A stretch of DNA of 64,000 nt from Gnomoniopsis sp. IMI 355080. Lineage: Eukaryota; Ascomycota; Sordariomycetes; Diaporthales; Gnomoniaceae. Positions within the stretch are counted from its first letter, which is position 1. Every line of letters starts with the position of its first letter. Of this stretch, positions 22,836 through 33,293 are shown piece after piece. The notes beneath the pieces are model-generated. The model saw nothing but the letters and a program-made list of their open reading frames with translations, did no database searches and was not told where the DNA came from. Where the stretch lies: NCBI GenBank assembly GCA_027946555.1, contig JAPEVC010000145.1, positions 31,317 through 95,316 on the forward strand, read 5' to 3'. Made by a program: the position numbers and the translations under genes.

Positions 22836-24623
22836 TTAGACGCTCTTCTCAACATCCTCGACCGCATTAGCCGAGTACTTGCCACCACCAGACATCTCAG
22901 CCGCGAAGGTCGAGTGAGGCTTCCACTTGGCAGAAGTCCTGGGCGTAGTCTCCTCCAACATCTTGTCGACCTGCTCGAGCGACAGACCCTTGGTCTCGGG
23001 AATGAGGAAGTAGCCGTAAATAAGGGACGCCAAGCAGAGCCCACCCCACACAAAGAAGACGCTCGACTTCATATCGGCATGCGTGGTGCCGACCATGTAA
23101 GGGGTGATGACGGCGATGATGGTGTTCCACAGCCAGTTGGACGCAGTCGAGAGGGCGACGCCACGAGAGCGGATGGGCAGAGGGAAGATCTCGCCAATGA
23201 GGATCCAAGCGCCAGGGCCCCAAGTAGAGGCAAAGAAGAAGATGAAGATGGCGATAAAGGCAATCTGGGCGTTAACGGCGGAAATGTTGTCTGCGCGAGT
23301 GATAGCGTCGGCGCCGGTGCCAGTGGTGGTGGTCTTGTTGAAGCCAACGGTGACACCAACAATGGCGACGATAAAGAGACAGATGCACATGCCGGCGGAA
23401 CCAATGATCAGGATCGTGCGACGGCCGAATCTTTCGACGGTGTAGAAGGACACGGGAGTCGAGCAGACGTTGACGAGGGTGAAGATTAGGGAGATGAGGA
23501 AGGAGTTGGAGATGGCACCGGTTGACTGGAGGAAGGGCGTGGAGTAGTAGAAGATGAAGTTGACACCGGTCCACTGCTGCATCATCTGGAGAGATGTGCC
23601 CAAGATGGTAAGACGGAGGTTGGAGTTGCCCTTCCACAAGCTACCCTTGAAGCAGTTGGCCCAAGATCCGAACCAGGTGGTGTTGGGAATGAGTTGGCGT
23701 TCGTACTCCTCGTTGGCGACAATCTCGGCGAGCTCAACCTGGATGTACTCAGAATCGGCGGGTTGGCCACGCAGACGCGAGAGCGAGTCGGTGGCTCTGT
23801 CGAGTTTGCCGCGCTTGACGAAGTACCGGGGAGAGTCAGGCAGGAACATCAGACCGGTCCCCAGAATAGCACCCCAGATGAACTGGATGCCAATGGGGAT
23901 ACGGTAAGCTCGAGGGCCATTGATGCTTTCGGTGCCGTACACGACGCAAGAGGCGAGCAGAAGTCCGATGGTGATGCAGAACTGGTAACCAGCGACGAGA
24001 GCGCCGCGAACCTTGCGAGGACACTAATCAAACGGAAAAACTTTGGGTTAGCAAAAATGTTCCCTGGAAACGTGCGTGGAGTGGATTCTTTTCTTGTTTC
24101 TACTCACGATTTCTGACATGTATAGAATAACAATGGCGGACTCAAAACCGACACCCAGGCCAGCAATGAAGCGACCAGCGACCATGGTACCGAGGGCAGA
24201 GCTGTTGGGAGTAGTGGCGACCTGAATGACAACACCGAGAACGTAAATGACACAGCCAATGACGACGGTCCATTTACGGCCGATGAACTCGGCCACATCA
24301 CCAGCAATGAGGGCGCCAAAGAAAGTACCGGCAGACAGGATAGAGACGATCAGAGACTGGTTCGAGGAGGACAGGGCAGTGGCAGTCGTCGAGCCCTCGA
24401 CGGCCTGGTAGAAGGCGGCGGAGCCTTCCACACCGTTGATGTATCCAGAATCATAACCGAAGAAGATACCACCGATGGAAGCAAAGGCACAAATAATATA
24501 GGCCTTCCAGGTGACGGGAGCCTCGATGCGCTCGACGTCGGTGGTGGTCTGCAGGCCAGTTCCAGCGAGCGCGGAGGTGTTGTGGCCGTCGTCGTGACCG
24601 AACGCTGACTTCTCGGCCGACAT
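22836..24623 (-). CDS. MFS sugar (hexose-type) transporter
   Basis: A 12-TM plasma-membrane proton/sugar symporter or facilitator of the major facilitator superfamily sugar-porter group. Exons are 24108-24623 and 22836-24023 on the minus strand, in phase, 567 aa. The intron (24024-24107) has a GTGAGT donor and a TTAG acceptor. Visible family marks are FFGYDSGYINGV in TM1, GRKW after TM2, the PDSPRYFVKRG block before the central loop, QQWTGVNFIFYY in TM7, ERFGRR, and the C-terminal PETKGLSLEQVDKM. The QQ-TG-N-YY segment in TM7 is the signature of hexose transporters. The start is the ATG giving MSAEKSAF; an upstream in-frame GTG is not used in eukaryotes. Several CreA-type SYGGRG sites lie upstream, so glucose repression is plausible. 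Exact substrate unknown. Confidence 0.9.
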
Positions 24624-27600
24624 CGTGGAGGTGATCACCACTACAACGACTATGCAAGGTTATTGTATGAGAAGGTAGACGGTGATGGTGATGGTGATAA
24701 CTTGGCAGGGGTGTGTGACCAGAATTGAGGTCGCGAGGAAGACACCGCGTGGAAGGGGATGAGGCAAGAGGGAGAGTACCACAAGAAGTGATCGACTGGG
24801 TCGGATATGAAGCAGTATTTGAATCTTTTTTGACCTTCGGGGGGTTGTGCCCGTTTTACTATCAAAGTCAATTTGAAGTGACCGGGGGGCAGAGGAAGAG
24901 AGCACTAGGGAAAGGCCTGTCTGCAGTAGCGTCAGGCGTTGTACCGGGGTATGGGGTAGCACCACTCTAGTCTGTTGTATCCTGTACCATGCACCGGCCA
25001 TTCCATGCTACTTGTGCTGTGGGAGGAGGCAGTAGTCATGTACAGAGGACCACTGAAGTCCCTTTTGAAAGTGCGCTGCCGCAAAAAGCTACCTCTGTAC
25101 TTGTGTAGTCGGCCCCAGTACCTTCATTAGTTCGTCTTCGGTTGTCCTTCTGGGGGCCAGATACTTGTCCAGCAAGTATAAAACAAAAGGACGGGTCTTC
25201 CGAGGGCGCCGATAGGGAACTAAGTCGAGCCAGTTTAGTGAAATGTGGAGTCCGAAATCTGGGGGAAGCTGGGGTACCGGGATACCTAGCATACATGGGG
25301 AACACGCCACCCGGCCAGGCAGCCCGGCGACCAGGCCAGCCCGCCCTCCCGCTCCAGAACTACACTAAGAGCGCAGGAAGGCGCCAAGGGGTCAGGTGCA
25401 GGTGCTTTTGCCGCTCTTTTGCTCAAGCCGTCAGTCGTGAATCACCCCGTCAACCTCGCCGTATCTCCACCATGCCAACTCCAGCCGGCATGCCTATGAA
25501 ATTCCGTCCGCTTGCGGCCAGTGTCGGCAACTCCCATGACGACGGGGGTTGCTATGAGAAACGGCCTTCTTCTGCTCTCGCCCATTTGCTAGGCCAGAAG
25601 CAATACGAGCGCTGGTAGGCTCATCATGATGCACCTCATCGCAATCCGCCGTCCTGCAGCAGGGTTGCAATGAAGGAAGGGCTGCCAACACGGAGCGCGT
25701 GGCCGCTGCACGTTAGCCAGTTCCCACCAACCGACTTCTTTTCATCGGCTACAGCCACAGTGAACCGGGGGATCGCTGTTCGTTCGATAGACTGCAACAG
25801 TAACGCCATAGTAGGGCCGAGCAAGATCACTTTCAGACGATGGTCCAGGCCTTCCATTGGCCTCTTGCCACTGGCCCGGCGCGCTGGTAGCTGCATCCAG
25901 GGTCCTGGGCTCTAAGGACTTTAGTCTCTTTGGCTATGCCAAATGGGCGGCAGTATCAAACGGTGCGCGACATCCGAATCCCTCCACTTCACGAGCAGAC
26001 GACAAAGGTCTCTCCCCTATCACATCACTGTTTGGGTATGTGACGATTTGGAATGCCATTGTTCGTCACCATTTGGCCGGTACACAGGAACTCTGTCGGC
26101 CCAGGACCGTTGACAAGTGCCATAGGTACCTAGGTAGTCAGCGTATCCCGGATTCGTAATAACAAAAAGCGGACGACAATGACCCACGAAGACGGTCCCA
26201 CATGCCACATGTTGTACACTTGTGGATAATTTACCGATGCACCAGCATGCCATGCCATGCCATCCCACAACCCACTGCACAACAACCGAGGGAAGAGACC
26301 GCGAGGCGTGCTGCCACTGCCGTCTGGGGCGTTGATCCTTGTAAGTATACATGGTCGAGCTGCTGCTCGGGCAAGCAAGTAGCAGTATCTTTCTGTCTCG
26401 GCTGCATACAGTGCGGCAGGGCGCTCTCCTCGGTCAAGACTTGATATGGCCACTATGCCCAGCCATTGTCGCATGGCAAAGACCTGGCCAAGAAGATGAA
26501 ACCCAGCGGATGCTTGCCGCATATCTTCAAAATCCACTTCCCCGGATTCTGTGCGGGTTGAAACCGAACTTGGCGATCTCGACCTTTCCTCTCAAGTGTC
26601 GATTCGAAACCCCCGACCAGGCCGACCTCCCCAGCCTTGCCAAACCCCAGACGAACCCCGGGAAATGGCGTCGGTCGGCTGCGCATGTTGTATGAAATGA
26701 ATCCTTCTCCAGGCGGGCTTTACTCGGTGGTACTCGGCGCTAATAAGCAAGGCGCTGAGCAAAATTCACGAATGACCAGACCAGACGAACCGCGTGCGGT
26801 CAAGCGCGCTGGGGTAGTATTCTATCCCGCATTCAGCCGCGAACAATGGGAGCTGGGCTGGAGGGGTCACCTCGGGGACCATTGACTGTCTGCTCATCAC
26901 TTTGAAATCAAAGAACCAACGCGAGAGGCTCTTGGACCCAGCGTTGCTGCCACATGCTCGTTTTCCCAACGTTGTGGAACACCGTCTCGTCCCCATTTGG
27001 CCACGTCCGTTGCCCGTCAGCAGCGCACGCAATACATCCAGCCAACTGCAGAAAAATATGCAGACGCTAAACTACTCATGGTGTAGCGTCGGATGCCAAG
27101 ATTAAGCGTATTTGACAAAGACTGGATTAACGGAGATTGCCTTTTGCTAGCACAGCTCTCCAGGATTTCCGTCGACAATTCGTTGACGAGCGCGTTAGAT
27201 TAAACAGCAACTACTTTGAGAATGTGGTCAGTGATTTGACTACTGTATCGATGGGATGCAACCGCGTTGAGCATGGAGCTTTTGGTGAAACGGCGTCATC
27301 CTACAGCTCCACGAGTTCATGTGACTCGACCCACTGATACTCGAGAGACGTTCTGAGGCTAAAGTTGTTGGTGAGGTCGTCGCGACCGCGGCCAGCTCTA
27401 GACACGGCGCCAGGTAGCGTGACCACGGCTTTTCCCGCCGCCCATCGTCTCCGCCTCTCAAGCTATACAAGCGCCGCGCTGCAAAAGTAAGTCCCGTATT
27501 TGAAATTTTGACGAGGCAAACAAAAATAAACCCCTTTCGTTCATGGCCTCGAACTTTTGAAGTCGACGGCGGTTTCGGCCGATGAAGACTTGCGTACTTG

Positions 27601-28279
27601 CGTTGAAGAATTATTAAGTCGGCGCCGAAGACGCTTGCTCAAAGGCCAAGGGGGATGGATCCACACACCTCGTGATATCCCACATCGGCCCGAATTTGTC
27701 TGGGGCTTTTCCCACCAGGCTTTGACGGCCCCGCGGACGAACAGCAATCCACTTCCCCAGATCGTCGCCTCGTGGCATGAAAGCCTTCTCCTTTACCCCA
27801 TGGGCAGTGGCTACAACTCTCCGCTAACCGGAATGCACTACACCCTATCGGCAAGGCTCACCCTGCCCCTTGATGAATGGTCCAGAGCAATCAAGCATTC
27901 GAGACCCTTTGGTGGATCAAATCCAGAGAACAAGGCAACAGACTTTTGCAGCTCCACCACTCCTAAACTGTTGGAGGCGATTCAATGTACTATGTATCTC
28001 GTTTCAAACTACCCAGCTGCTATTTTGTTCCCCCCCTCCACCAGGCCAGACTAGCTCTGCCATGCGACCCGAGGTTCTGGATCGGAGGCGTCGGCTACAA
28101 GGTCTGACCCTCGCCCAAGGCCCGATCCAAGGTTGCCCCCATCACTGCCCACATGGTTCCTCTAGCGCCTCAGCCGTACAGTACCGAGCATCTGGGCAGC
28201 TGCTTGGCAGCAGAGGTGGTGGAAATTTGTCATTTTCGTGTTATTTTTGCCTCTCCCTCCCATGCAGTTCAATCACAAC
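24624..28279. other. Long gene-poor stretch
   Basis: About 3.7 kb with no ORF that carries recognisable motifs or good splice structure. CreA-type SYGGRG hexamers occur at 24882, 24944, 25150, 25259 and 25269, upstream of the sugar transporter. A short CATGC tandem lies near 26246-26264. No transposase, reverse transcriptase or terminal repeats seen. Confidence 0.45.
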
Positions 28280-28750
28280 CTAGCATTGTTTGGGGGCACA
28301 TGGTCTTGAGTATTGGACAAGTCTCGCGGGCTCTTCAGCAGCATACCAGCGCGGATAGCCGCTGCGCCCATTGACATCTGCTATAAGCCATTGAGGGAGC
28401 TGAACGCACACAGTGATGGGTTGAGCCACTCTCCTCTGTCCCTGGCTACACCAGCGCATCAGCGAGTCGTCGATTCGCTCGTCTTTGACAATATTTCTCT
28501 CTTGTCCAGCTCCAAGGCTCGACCAGAAGCCGACGATTTCTGAGTTGTCAGGTGCAATGTAGCACACATCCAGCGTCTCGCTCGGCTCAGGCACACATGG
28601 TATGTTGTGCATCAGGAAACTAGCATATTTTCCCGCGGCTCTCTTCATTCCCGGCTTTTGTGCGAGCATGGCTCGTGTCTCCCATGGAAAAGGGAGTCCG
28701 TCTAAGTAAGCTTGTGTATGAGTGCCACGTGATGAAGCGGAAGAATTCAT
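28280..28750 (-). CDS. Hypothetical ORF, 156 aa
   Basis: The longest uninterrupted frame in the gene-poor stretch; it is open back to 29035, but the first ATG in good position is at 28750. The product has no signal peptide or membrane segment, a few Cys, and a middle part (WSSLGAGQERNIVKDERIDD) that looks protein-like. A second ORF overlaps the upstream extension on the plus strand. I do not recognise any family. It could be a small lineage-specific gene, an exon of a degraded gene, or chance. Confidence 0.22.
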   Translation of the reverse strand: MNSSASSRGTHTQAYLDGLPFPWETRAMLAQKPGMKRAAGKYASFLMHNIPCVPEPSETLDVCYIAPDNSEIVGFWSSLGAGQERNIVKDERIDDSLMRWCSQGQRRVAQPITVCVQLPQWLIADVNGRSGYPRWYAAEEPARLVQYSRPCAPKQC

Positions 28751-29808
28751 TCGTACACGTACGGGAATCCATTGGAGAATGGGGCTGCGATGAGCAGTCA
28801 ACGTCGACGGACGGTTGAGAATACCTGCCTCTGTGTAGTTCTCAATTTTTTTACCAAAAAAAGGTGGAGCTGGATCTCCTTGCTCCTCGTGTCTGTGAAA
28901 TATGCTATGTATATTCCTGTGAAGCTGTCGGATCTCCCACCTGGTCGACCAGTGTCTGCAAACTTGCGTATTGGAGTCGAGATCAAGCCGAACGCTTTGG
29001 ACAAGCGGCCACGCGGATAATCGTGTTGGCGTCAAACAGGTAGGAAGCCGTTCTGCTGTGATACCCGCGCCTCATGCGTGTGGCCGCTATGAGGGGTCGT
29101 ACATGTGCATGGCGGCTCGTGGGTAGGAAGCGCTAGTATGCGAGCGTTGAATAACATAACATTGGTGTTCCTCGCTTTGCAAAGGAGAGTAGTCACTTTT
29201 GGATGCGTTCTTTCGTTGGGTCAGATAGCGACGGGCGTGGAGACTTGTCACTCGACTCTGCTTTGCTCCTTGACACCAGTACTGCCCCAGATGATTATCT
29301 TGACTCTTTTTTCTTCTCGTCGACCACCCCATCGCACAGGGCTCAGGCTTGGCCACTGCTACTTGGGTACGCGTCTTATATCCTCCTGTTTCGGAAAACG
29401 CCGATGAATAAGGCTCTTTCGACGGGTTGCTGCCTCTCGAGAAAGGGTGGTCCGTCTCTCACTGGTCAAGAAACTCTTCCAGAAGATTTCACTTCTGCGA
29501 GAAAGTCATCCTGGAACATGTCAAGGAGCGCATGCAAATGTATGCGATCAGGTACAATCTAATCAAGGGCTCATTGGCAATGGAGGACAAGCCGAAGTGC
29601 CAGTAAATGGATGCTCGTCCAGGGCATGCCTAGTTATCTGATTGGTCCCAGATGCGTCCTTCGTCTCGTCTTCATCCCCCATCTCTCCAGCATGATTTTT
29701 CCGATGAGAGGCTATGTAACTAGGGTTCCTAGAGTTGGTATACAAAATCTTTCCTTTTGCTTGTCTGTCCAGCCAAAATACGTATACGTGGCCTCCCCTT
29801 CCTCGCCC
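28751..29808. other. Gene-poor stretch continued
   Basis: No supported feature. Overlapping short ORFs on both strands show no domain-like sequence. Confidence 0.4.
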
Positions 29809-30189
29809 TCAACATGCCGTGAAGACGGCAAGATCCAGATTACCTTTGTAGTGCACGTATGATGAGTAGGCGAGGGTGGTGGAAGATGTCGCTTGTGCCG
29901 GAGGGCATGTTGATGTGGCGGAGGTATTTGTGGGAGTAGCCAAAGGAGGTGAGATGAACAATTTCGGTTTAACAGTTGACAATGACGGAGCCGATGAGGT
30001 GCGGATTGTGGCTGGGTAGGTAAAGAAGCTAGTCTCTTGTTCCGTTTTGAATGGCTGACTTGGTCTAAATAAAATGGAATAAGTAAGAGAGGTATACTGA
30101 CAGCCAATGTCCAAGAGGCCTCGAGTAGCTGACCTGGGTGGAAGTGATGGTTTTCGATCCTCGTCTGACAGGTTGCAACAGCAAAACAT
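29809..30189 (-). CDS. Small protein with a CCC N-terminus, 103 aa
   Basis: A candidate two-exon gene, 30134-30189 and 29809-30064. The 69-bp intron has donor GTCAGC, a CTTAC branch and a pyrimidine-rich TTTAG acceptor; its length is a multiple of three and it contains no stop, so the unspliced frame is also open (126 aa). The protein begins MFCCCNLSDEDRKPSLPPR. Three adjacent Cys right after the start suggest palmitoylation and membrane attachment, though no Gly-2 for myristoylation is present. The rest is Ser/Thr/Pro-rich and probably disordered. No family recognised. Isolated in gene-poor DNA, so a chance ORF cannot be excluded. Confidence 0.35.
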   Translation of the reverse strand: MFCCCNLSDEDRKPSLPPRSATRGLLDIGCQYTSLTYSILFRPSQPFKTEQETSFFTYPATIRTSSAPSLSTVKPKLFISPPLATPTNTSATSTCPPAQATSSTTLAYSSYVHYKGNLDLAVFTAC

Positions 30190-30918
30190 TTCCTTTGTTG
30201 AACAAGAGCCAGGATCTCATCATTGAGACAAGAACCGAAATTGATGAGGACGATCACGAGAACCACGCTCGTCCTCCCAAGTTCTCAACCTTCATGGAGC
30301 ACAATTGGGCCCCAACGAGATCTTTCCAAGCTTCATATTCACTATATACCTGTCTGTATCTCTCATTGGTACGGCGCACTGCCAATTTATCTTTACACCT
30401 TGACCATTGTATAGACTGTGATGCGAAGGACCGAAGGATCCAATGATCAATCTATCACCAAGTCTACTTAGGTAACTACGGACCTAACATGATGTTCTAC
30501 GTTTTCTGCACGCTTTCATTGACAAAGGAGCACAAGTACCTAGAAATCCCAAACACACGGATATCTTAGGAAAATGATCCTCTCTGAGACAGCAGACATT
30601 TAATATTTCATAGGACAAACTTGGTAGGGGGAGGGGGGAGATGGAGTATCTAATACAGTACCCGCCTTACAATTGTGGCCGGTGCCTACCAAATTTCGAC
30701 GGCATATAGCAAGCAACAACACCTCCATACTCGATCGCAGCTTGACTCTAGATCTTGGAAGGTGGCACCAGCACCAGCCCTACTTAGAGCATTGTTATTG
30801 AAAATTTTCAGCCCGGCCTCCCACTCCCCAGTTTTCTTCCGCACAATAACAAACATACGAAATACAATTCCATTCTATCTTCAATACTAATTCCTTGCGT
30901 CAGACGTCAAATGCGACC
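30190..30918. other. Intergenic region
   Basis: AT-rich spacer between divergent candidate genes. The last ~200 bases probably include the 5' leader of the gene starting at 30919. No gene seen. Confidence 0.4.
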
Positions 30919-32033
30919 ATGGCACCCCCTCCTCCTCCACCAGAGAAGCCTATTATTAAAATGAATGGGTTTGCCATCAGAAATGGTGTCGTCACATACC
31001 TTGGATACGAGCGTTGCACGAACGAACGCCTACAGCAATTGTTCCATCCAGAGCGTCACTGCAACCGACCCTCATCCCCCGGCACCCTAGAGAGGTTAAG
31101 AAATGAGGCTTCGGAGCTCTTCAGTAGAGACTTCTTTAGATCTCAACTCTATTTCTACGGCATTCGCTTCGACAGAGACGCGACTGAAGCCGAACTACAC
31201 TCTCTGCTCGACAAGGCGATCCTCGCCAAGCAGGTACGGGCATCATTCTTACCTGCTGCACCCGGCGGCCCACTGTGCAGGGAACATCACTGACAGAGAA
31301 TTGACAGTGTATACTTCCCCCTGCTCTGATCCTCGAAAATATTCTGGAGCTCACAGACGCATACCACAGGGAGGTAAGCGCAAGAGAAAAGGTCGTCGAG
31401 AGAGAGAAGCCCTGGGCCCAATTGGAGACGCCTAGTGAGCGCGCCAGCCACGACCTGGATCGCTTCATGGAGCTCTACTTCTTAACGGATGGCCAGCCTG
31501 ACCGAGCCAAGAAGCCCGAGCCGCTGGCTCTCTTTGGGATCACCAACGATCATGTGATAGAAAAGATCCGCCAAAGAGCAGCTCAGGTACCGGGGCTTGA
31601 AGTTGCCATCGCGCTTTCTGGCCCTGAGCACATAATCTGCCTTGGTTGGGATCGTGCTGATGTCTGCGGCCTCGCCGGTGAGATCGAGAACATTGGGAAA
31701 CATAAACCGAAAGAGGCAGTCCAAGATAGATTGGAGGAAGCCATGCAAGCTCAACGCAAGTTCATTGAAACAGAAAGGTCAGAAGCAACTGTCCTAAAAC
31801 AGTCCTCTACTCGGAGTCCTGAAGTCCTGGCCTTGTTGATGGCCCGCGGGTCCTTCACTCTTCAGTGCAAGACGGTGACAGACAGATTTCCAGATGTCCC
31901 AAACATCAGTAAACTCGCGCTCGATATCTCCGACAGTGCTGCAAAAAATGGCGAAACCTTACGGGCTGCCGTAGATCTGGGCGTGTTTCGGGGCACGGCA
32001 GTGTTGTCTTTCTCACAAGCAATTATGAAGTGA
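30919..32033 (+). CDS. Unrecognised protein, frame interrupted by one TGA
   Basis: Exons 30919-31233 and 31308-32033 encode 346 aa ending at TGA. The intron (31234-31307) has a GTACGG donor and a TTGACAG acceptor and joins in phase. The start ATG sits in ACCATGG context and is followed by a six-proline run. The protein looks soluble, helical and charged; the piece ATEAELHSLLDKAILAKQ resembles a helix-turn-helix of SAP type (weak). The same frame continues after the TGA to a TAG or TAA-type stop at 32414 with 126 more coding-like codons, including a basic KRKLDARDDRERPSKQAK segment that could be a nuclear localisation signal. The TGA may be a nonsense mutation, or it may lie in a poorly defined 54-bp in-frame intron with a weak GTGTTG donor. 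No family recognised. Confidence 0.6.
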
Positions 32034-32414
32034 TTTGTGAAACACTACGACAAGACCGCTGGTGGGGCCACGGATCGAGCTCTTGCTTCTGGTCCCAATG
32101 ACGGCGTAAAGCGCAAGTTAGATGCCCGGGACGATAGGGAGCGCCCGAGCAAACAAGCCAAAGTCCAGGAGGGACCGCCCAACAGAATATACCTGCGAAT
32201 GCGTGGCTGGCAGATGACCAATGGGAAAATCTGTACTAACGTCCAACATGGCCATTTGGACTTTACTGACAGCGCGTGGAACAAGTTCAAAGGCGTTCTT
32301 GATATCCCCGGCGTGGGAAACGATATAGAGATTGAGGGACTTCGAGTGGCCGAGAAAGCTGCAATCGATCTTCGGCTTCCCCCTTGGGATCAATACTGGC
32401 CTGGCTTTGCATAG
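32034..32414 (+). pseudogene. In-frame continuation after the TGA
   Basis: This open stretch follows the TGA at 32031-32033 in exactly the same frame. It has no ATG of its own near its start, so it is unlikely to be a separate gene. It encodes a basic, Arg/Lys-rich segment and then a compact C-terminus containing RIYLRMRGWQMTNGK. The most likely reading is that it is the true C-terminal domain of the preceding protein, either lost through C-to-T change of CGA to TGA or retained through unrecognised splicing. Confidence 0.45.
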
Positions 32415-33293
32415 GCTTCTCAAGTACCGCAGTGCTTCTTTAAGCAGGGCGGCGTGTCATGAAGAAGGCGTTTGTGTAAGTTTAGTGCTGTTCTGTCCAC
32501 CCCACGTTGTTCGATGGCTACACTTTCGGTGGAACGAGGGTGGGTATGAAGGGTGCAAACTAGCGTAACTTGATTAGGCAGGTCTTGGGTGGCGATGGTC
32601 ACCACTACCCATGTGACTGTAGAGGAAATGTGCTCGCACTTGAGTGCCTTACGAGCTGCAATTCAAATGGACAATAGCGAAATCCCTTCTGTATCAGGTG
32701 AATGAGTGATCTGGAAACAGCTAATTATGACTGCTATGTCGCCCGTGAATGAATGTCCTGTCCAATGTGGTAATTCCCAGCCTAGTAGTAGTAGTAGGTA
32801 TGTACAGTATAGTACAGTAGATAAACATATCCACTTTTCAAGTTCAGTACCTACCGAAGGTGTGCTAGAACTTTGTGCAGATCAAATACTACCAGACAAT
32901 GCACCCCTACCAGGCACCGTCACCTGATAGGCATGATATCTACCCAGGTAGGTACCTTGCAGTATTCTCATATCGGTTATTCGGGCTGTCGAGTGTTATT
33001 AGTGGATCTGTATGGCTTACCTCCCGCGACTCCCGCGTCCTGCATGCGGGGCTCATCGTTAGGTTGCATGCTATATATGCAGCTCACCACCGACAGAAAT
33101 GAGGTGCTCAATTTCGTGGGCCGTCAGGGCACTCATAAAGGCCTCATCGACTCATACAAAAAGGTACAGTACATCACATCCGCTCGTGTCAAATTTTTTG
33201 GACTTTAAGATACTAATTGTATGCTGCCAGAGTCGTTCCGGGATCACCACCAGAACTTTGGACCACGATAGACTTCGTGAGCCGCTTGCCAAG
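32415..33293. other. Intergenic region with GTAC/TAGGTA short repeats
   Basis: Contains short runs such as TAGTAGTAGTAGGTA (~32782-32800), GTACAG repeats and CCAGGTAGGTACC (~32945). A frame open upstream of the peptidase start is not used because its ATG would place a non-secretory stretch before the signal peptide. Confidence 0.45.

Noticed and set aside
22617..23489. 290-codon plus-strand frame
   Set aside because: Lies antisense to the sugar transporter, whose motifs and splicing are clear; a shadow of biased codon use.
26130..26537. 135-codon minus-strand frame in the gene-poor stretch
   Set aside because: Overlapped by ORFs on the other strand, no motif or splice signals, and repeated CATGC sequence inside.
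27927..27936. GATCAAATCC, resembling a tRNA B box
   Set aside because: The T stem would not pair and no A box or anticodon arm is seen upstream.
24624..30918. Transposon or biosynthetic cluster
   Set aside because: No transposase, reverse transcriptase, terminal repeats, or synthase-type motifs were seen on either strand.
32031..32036. Programmed TGA readthrough signal
   Set aside because: The base and triplet after the stop do not match the TGA-CTA context known to promote readthrough in fungi; mutation or splicing is more likely.
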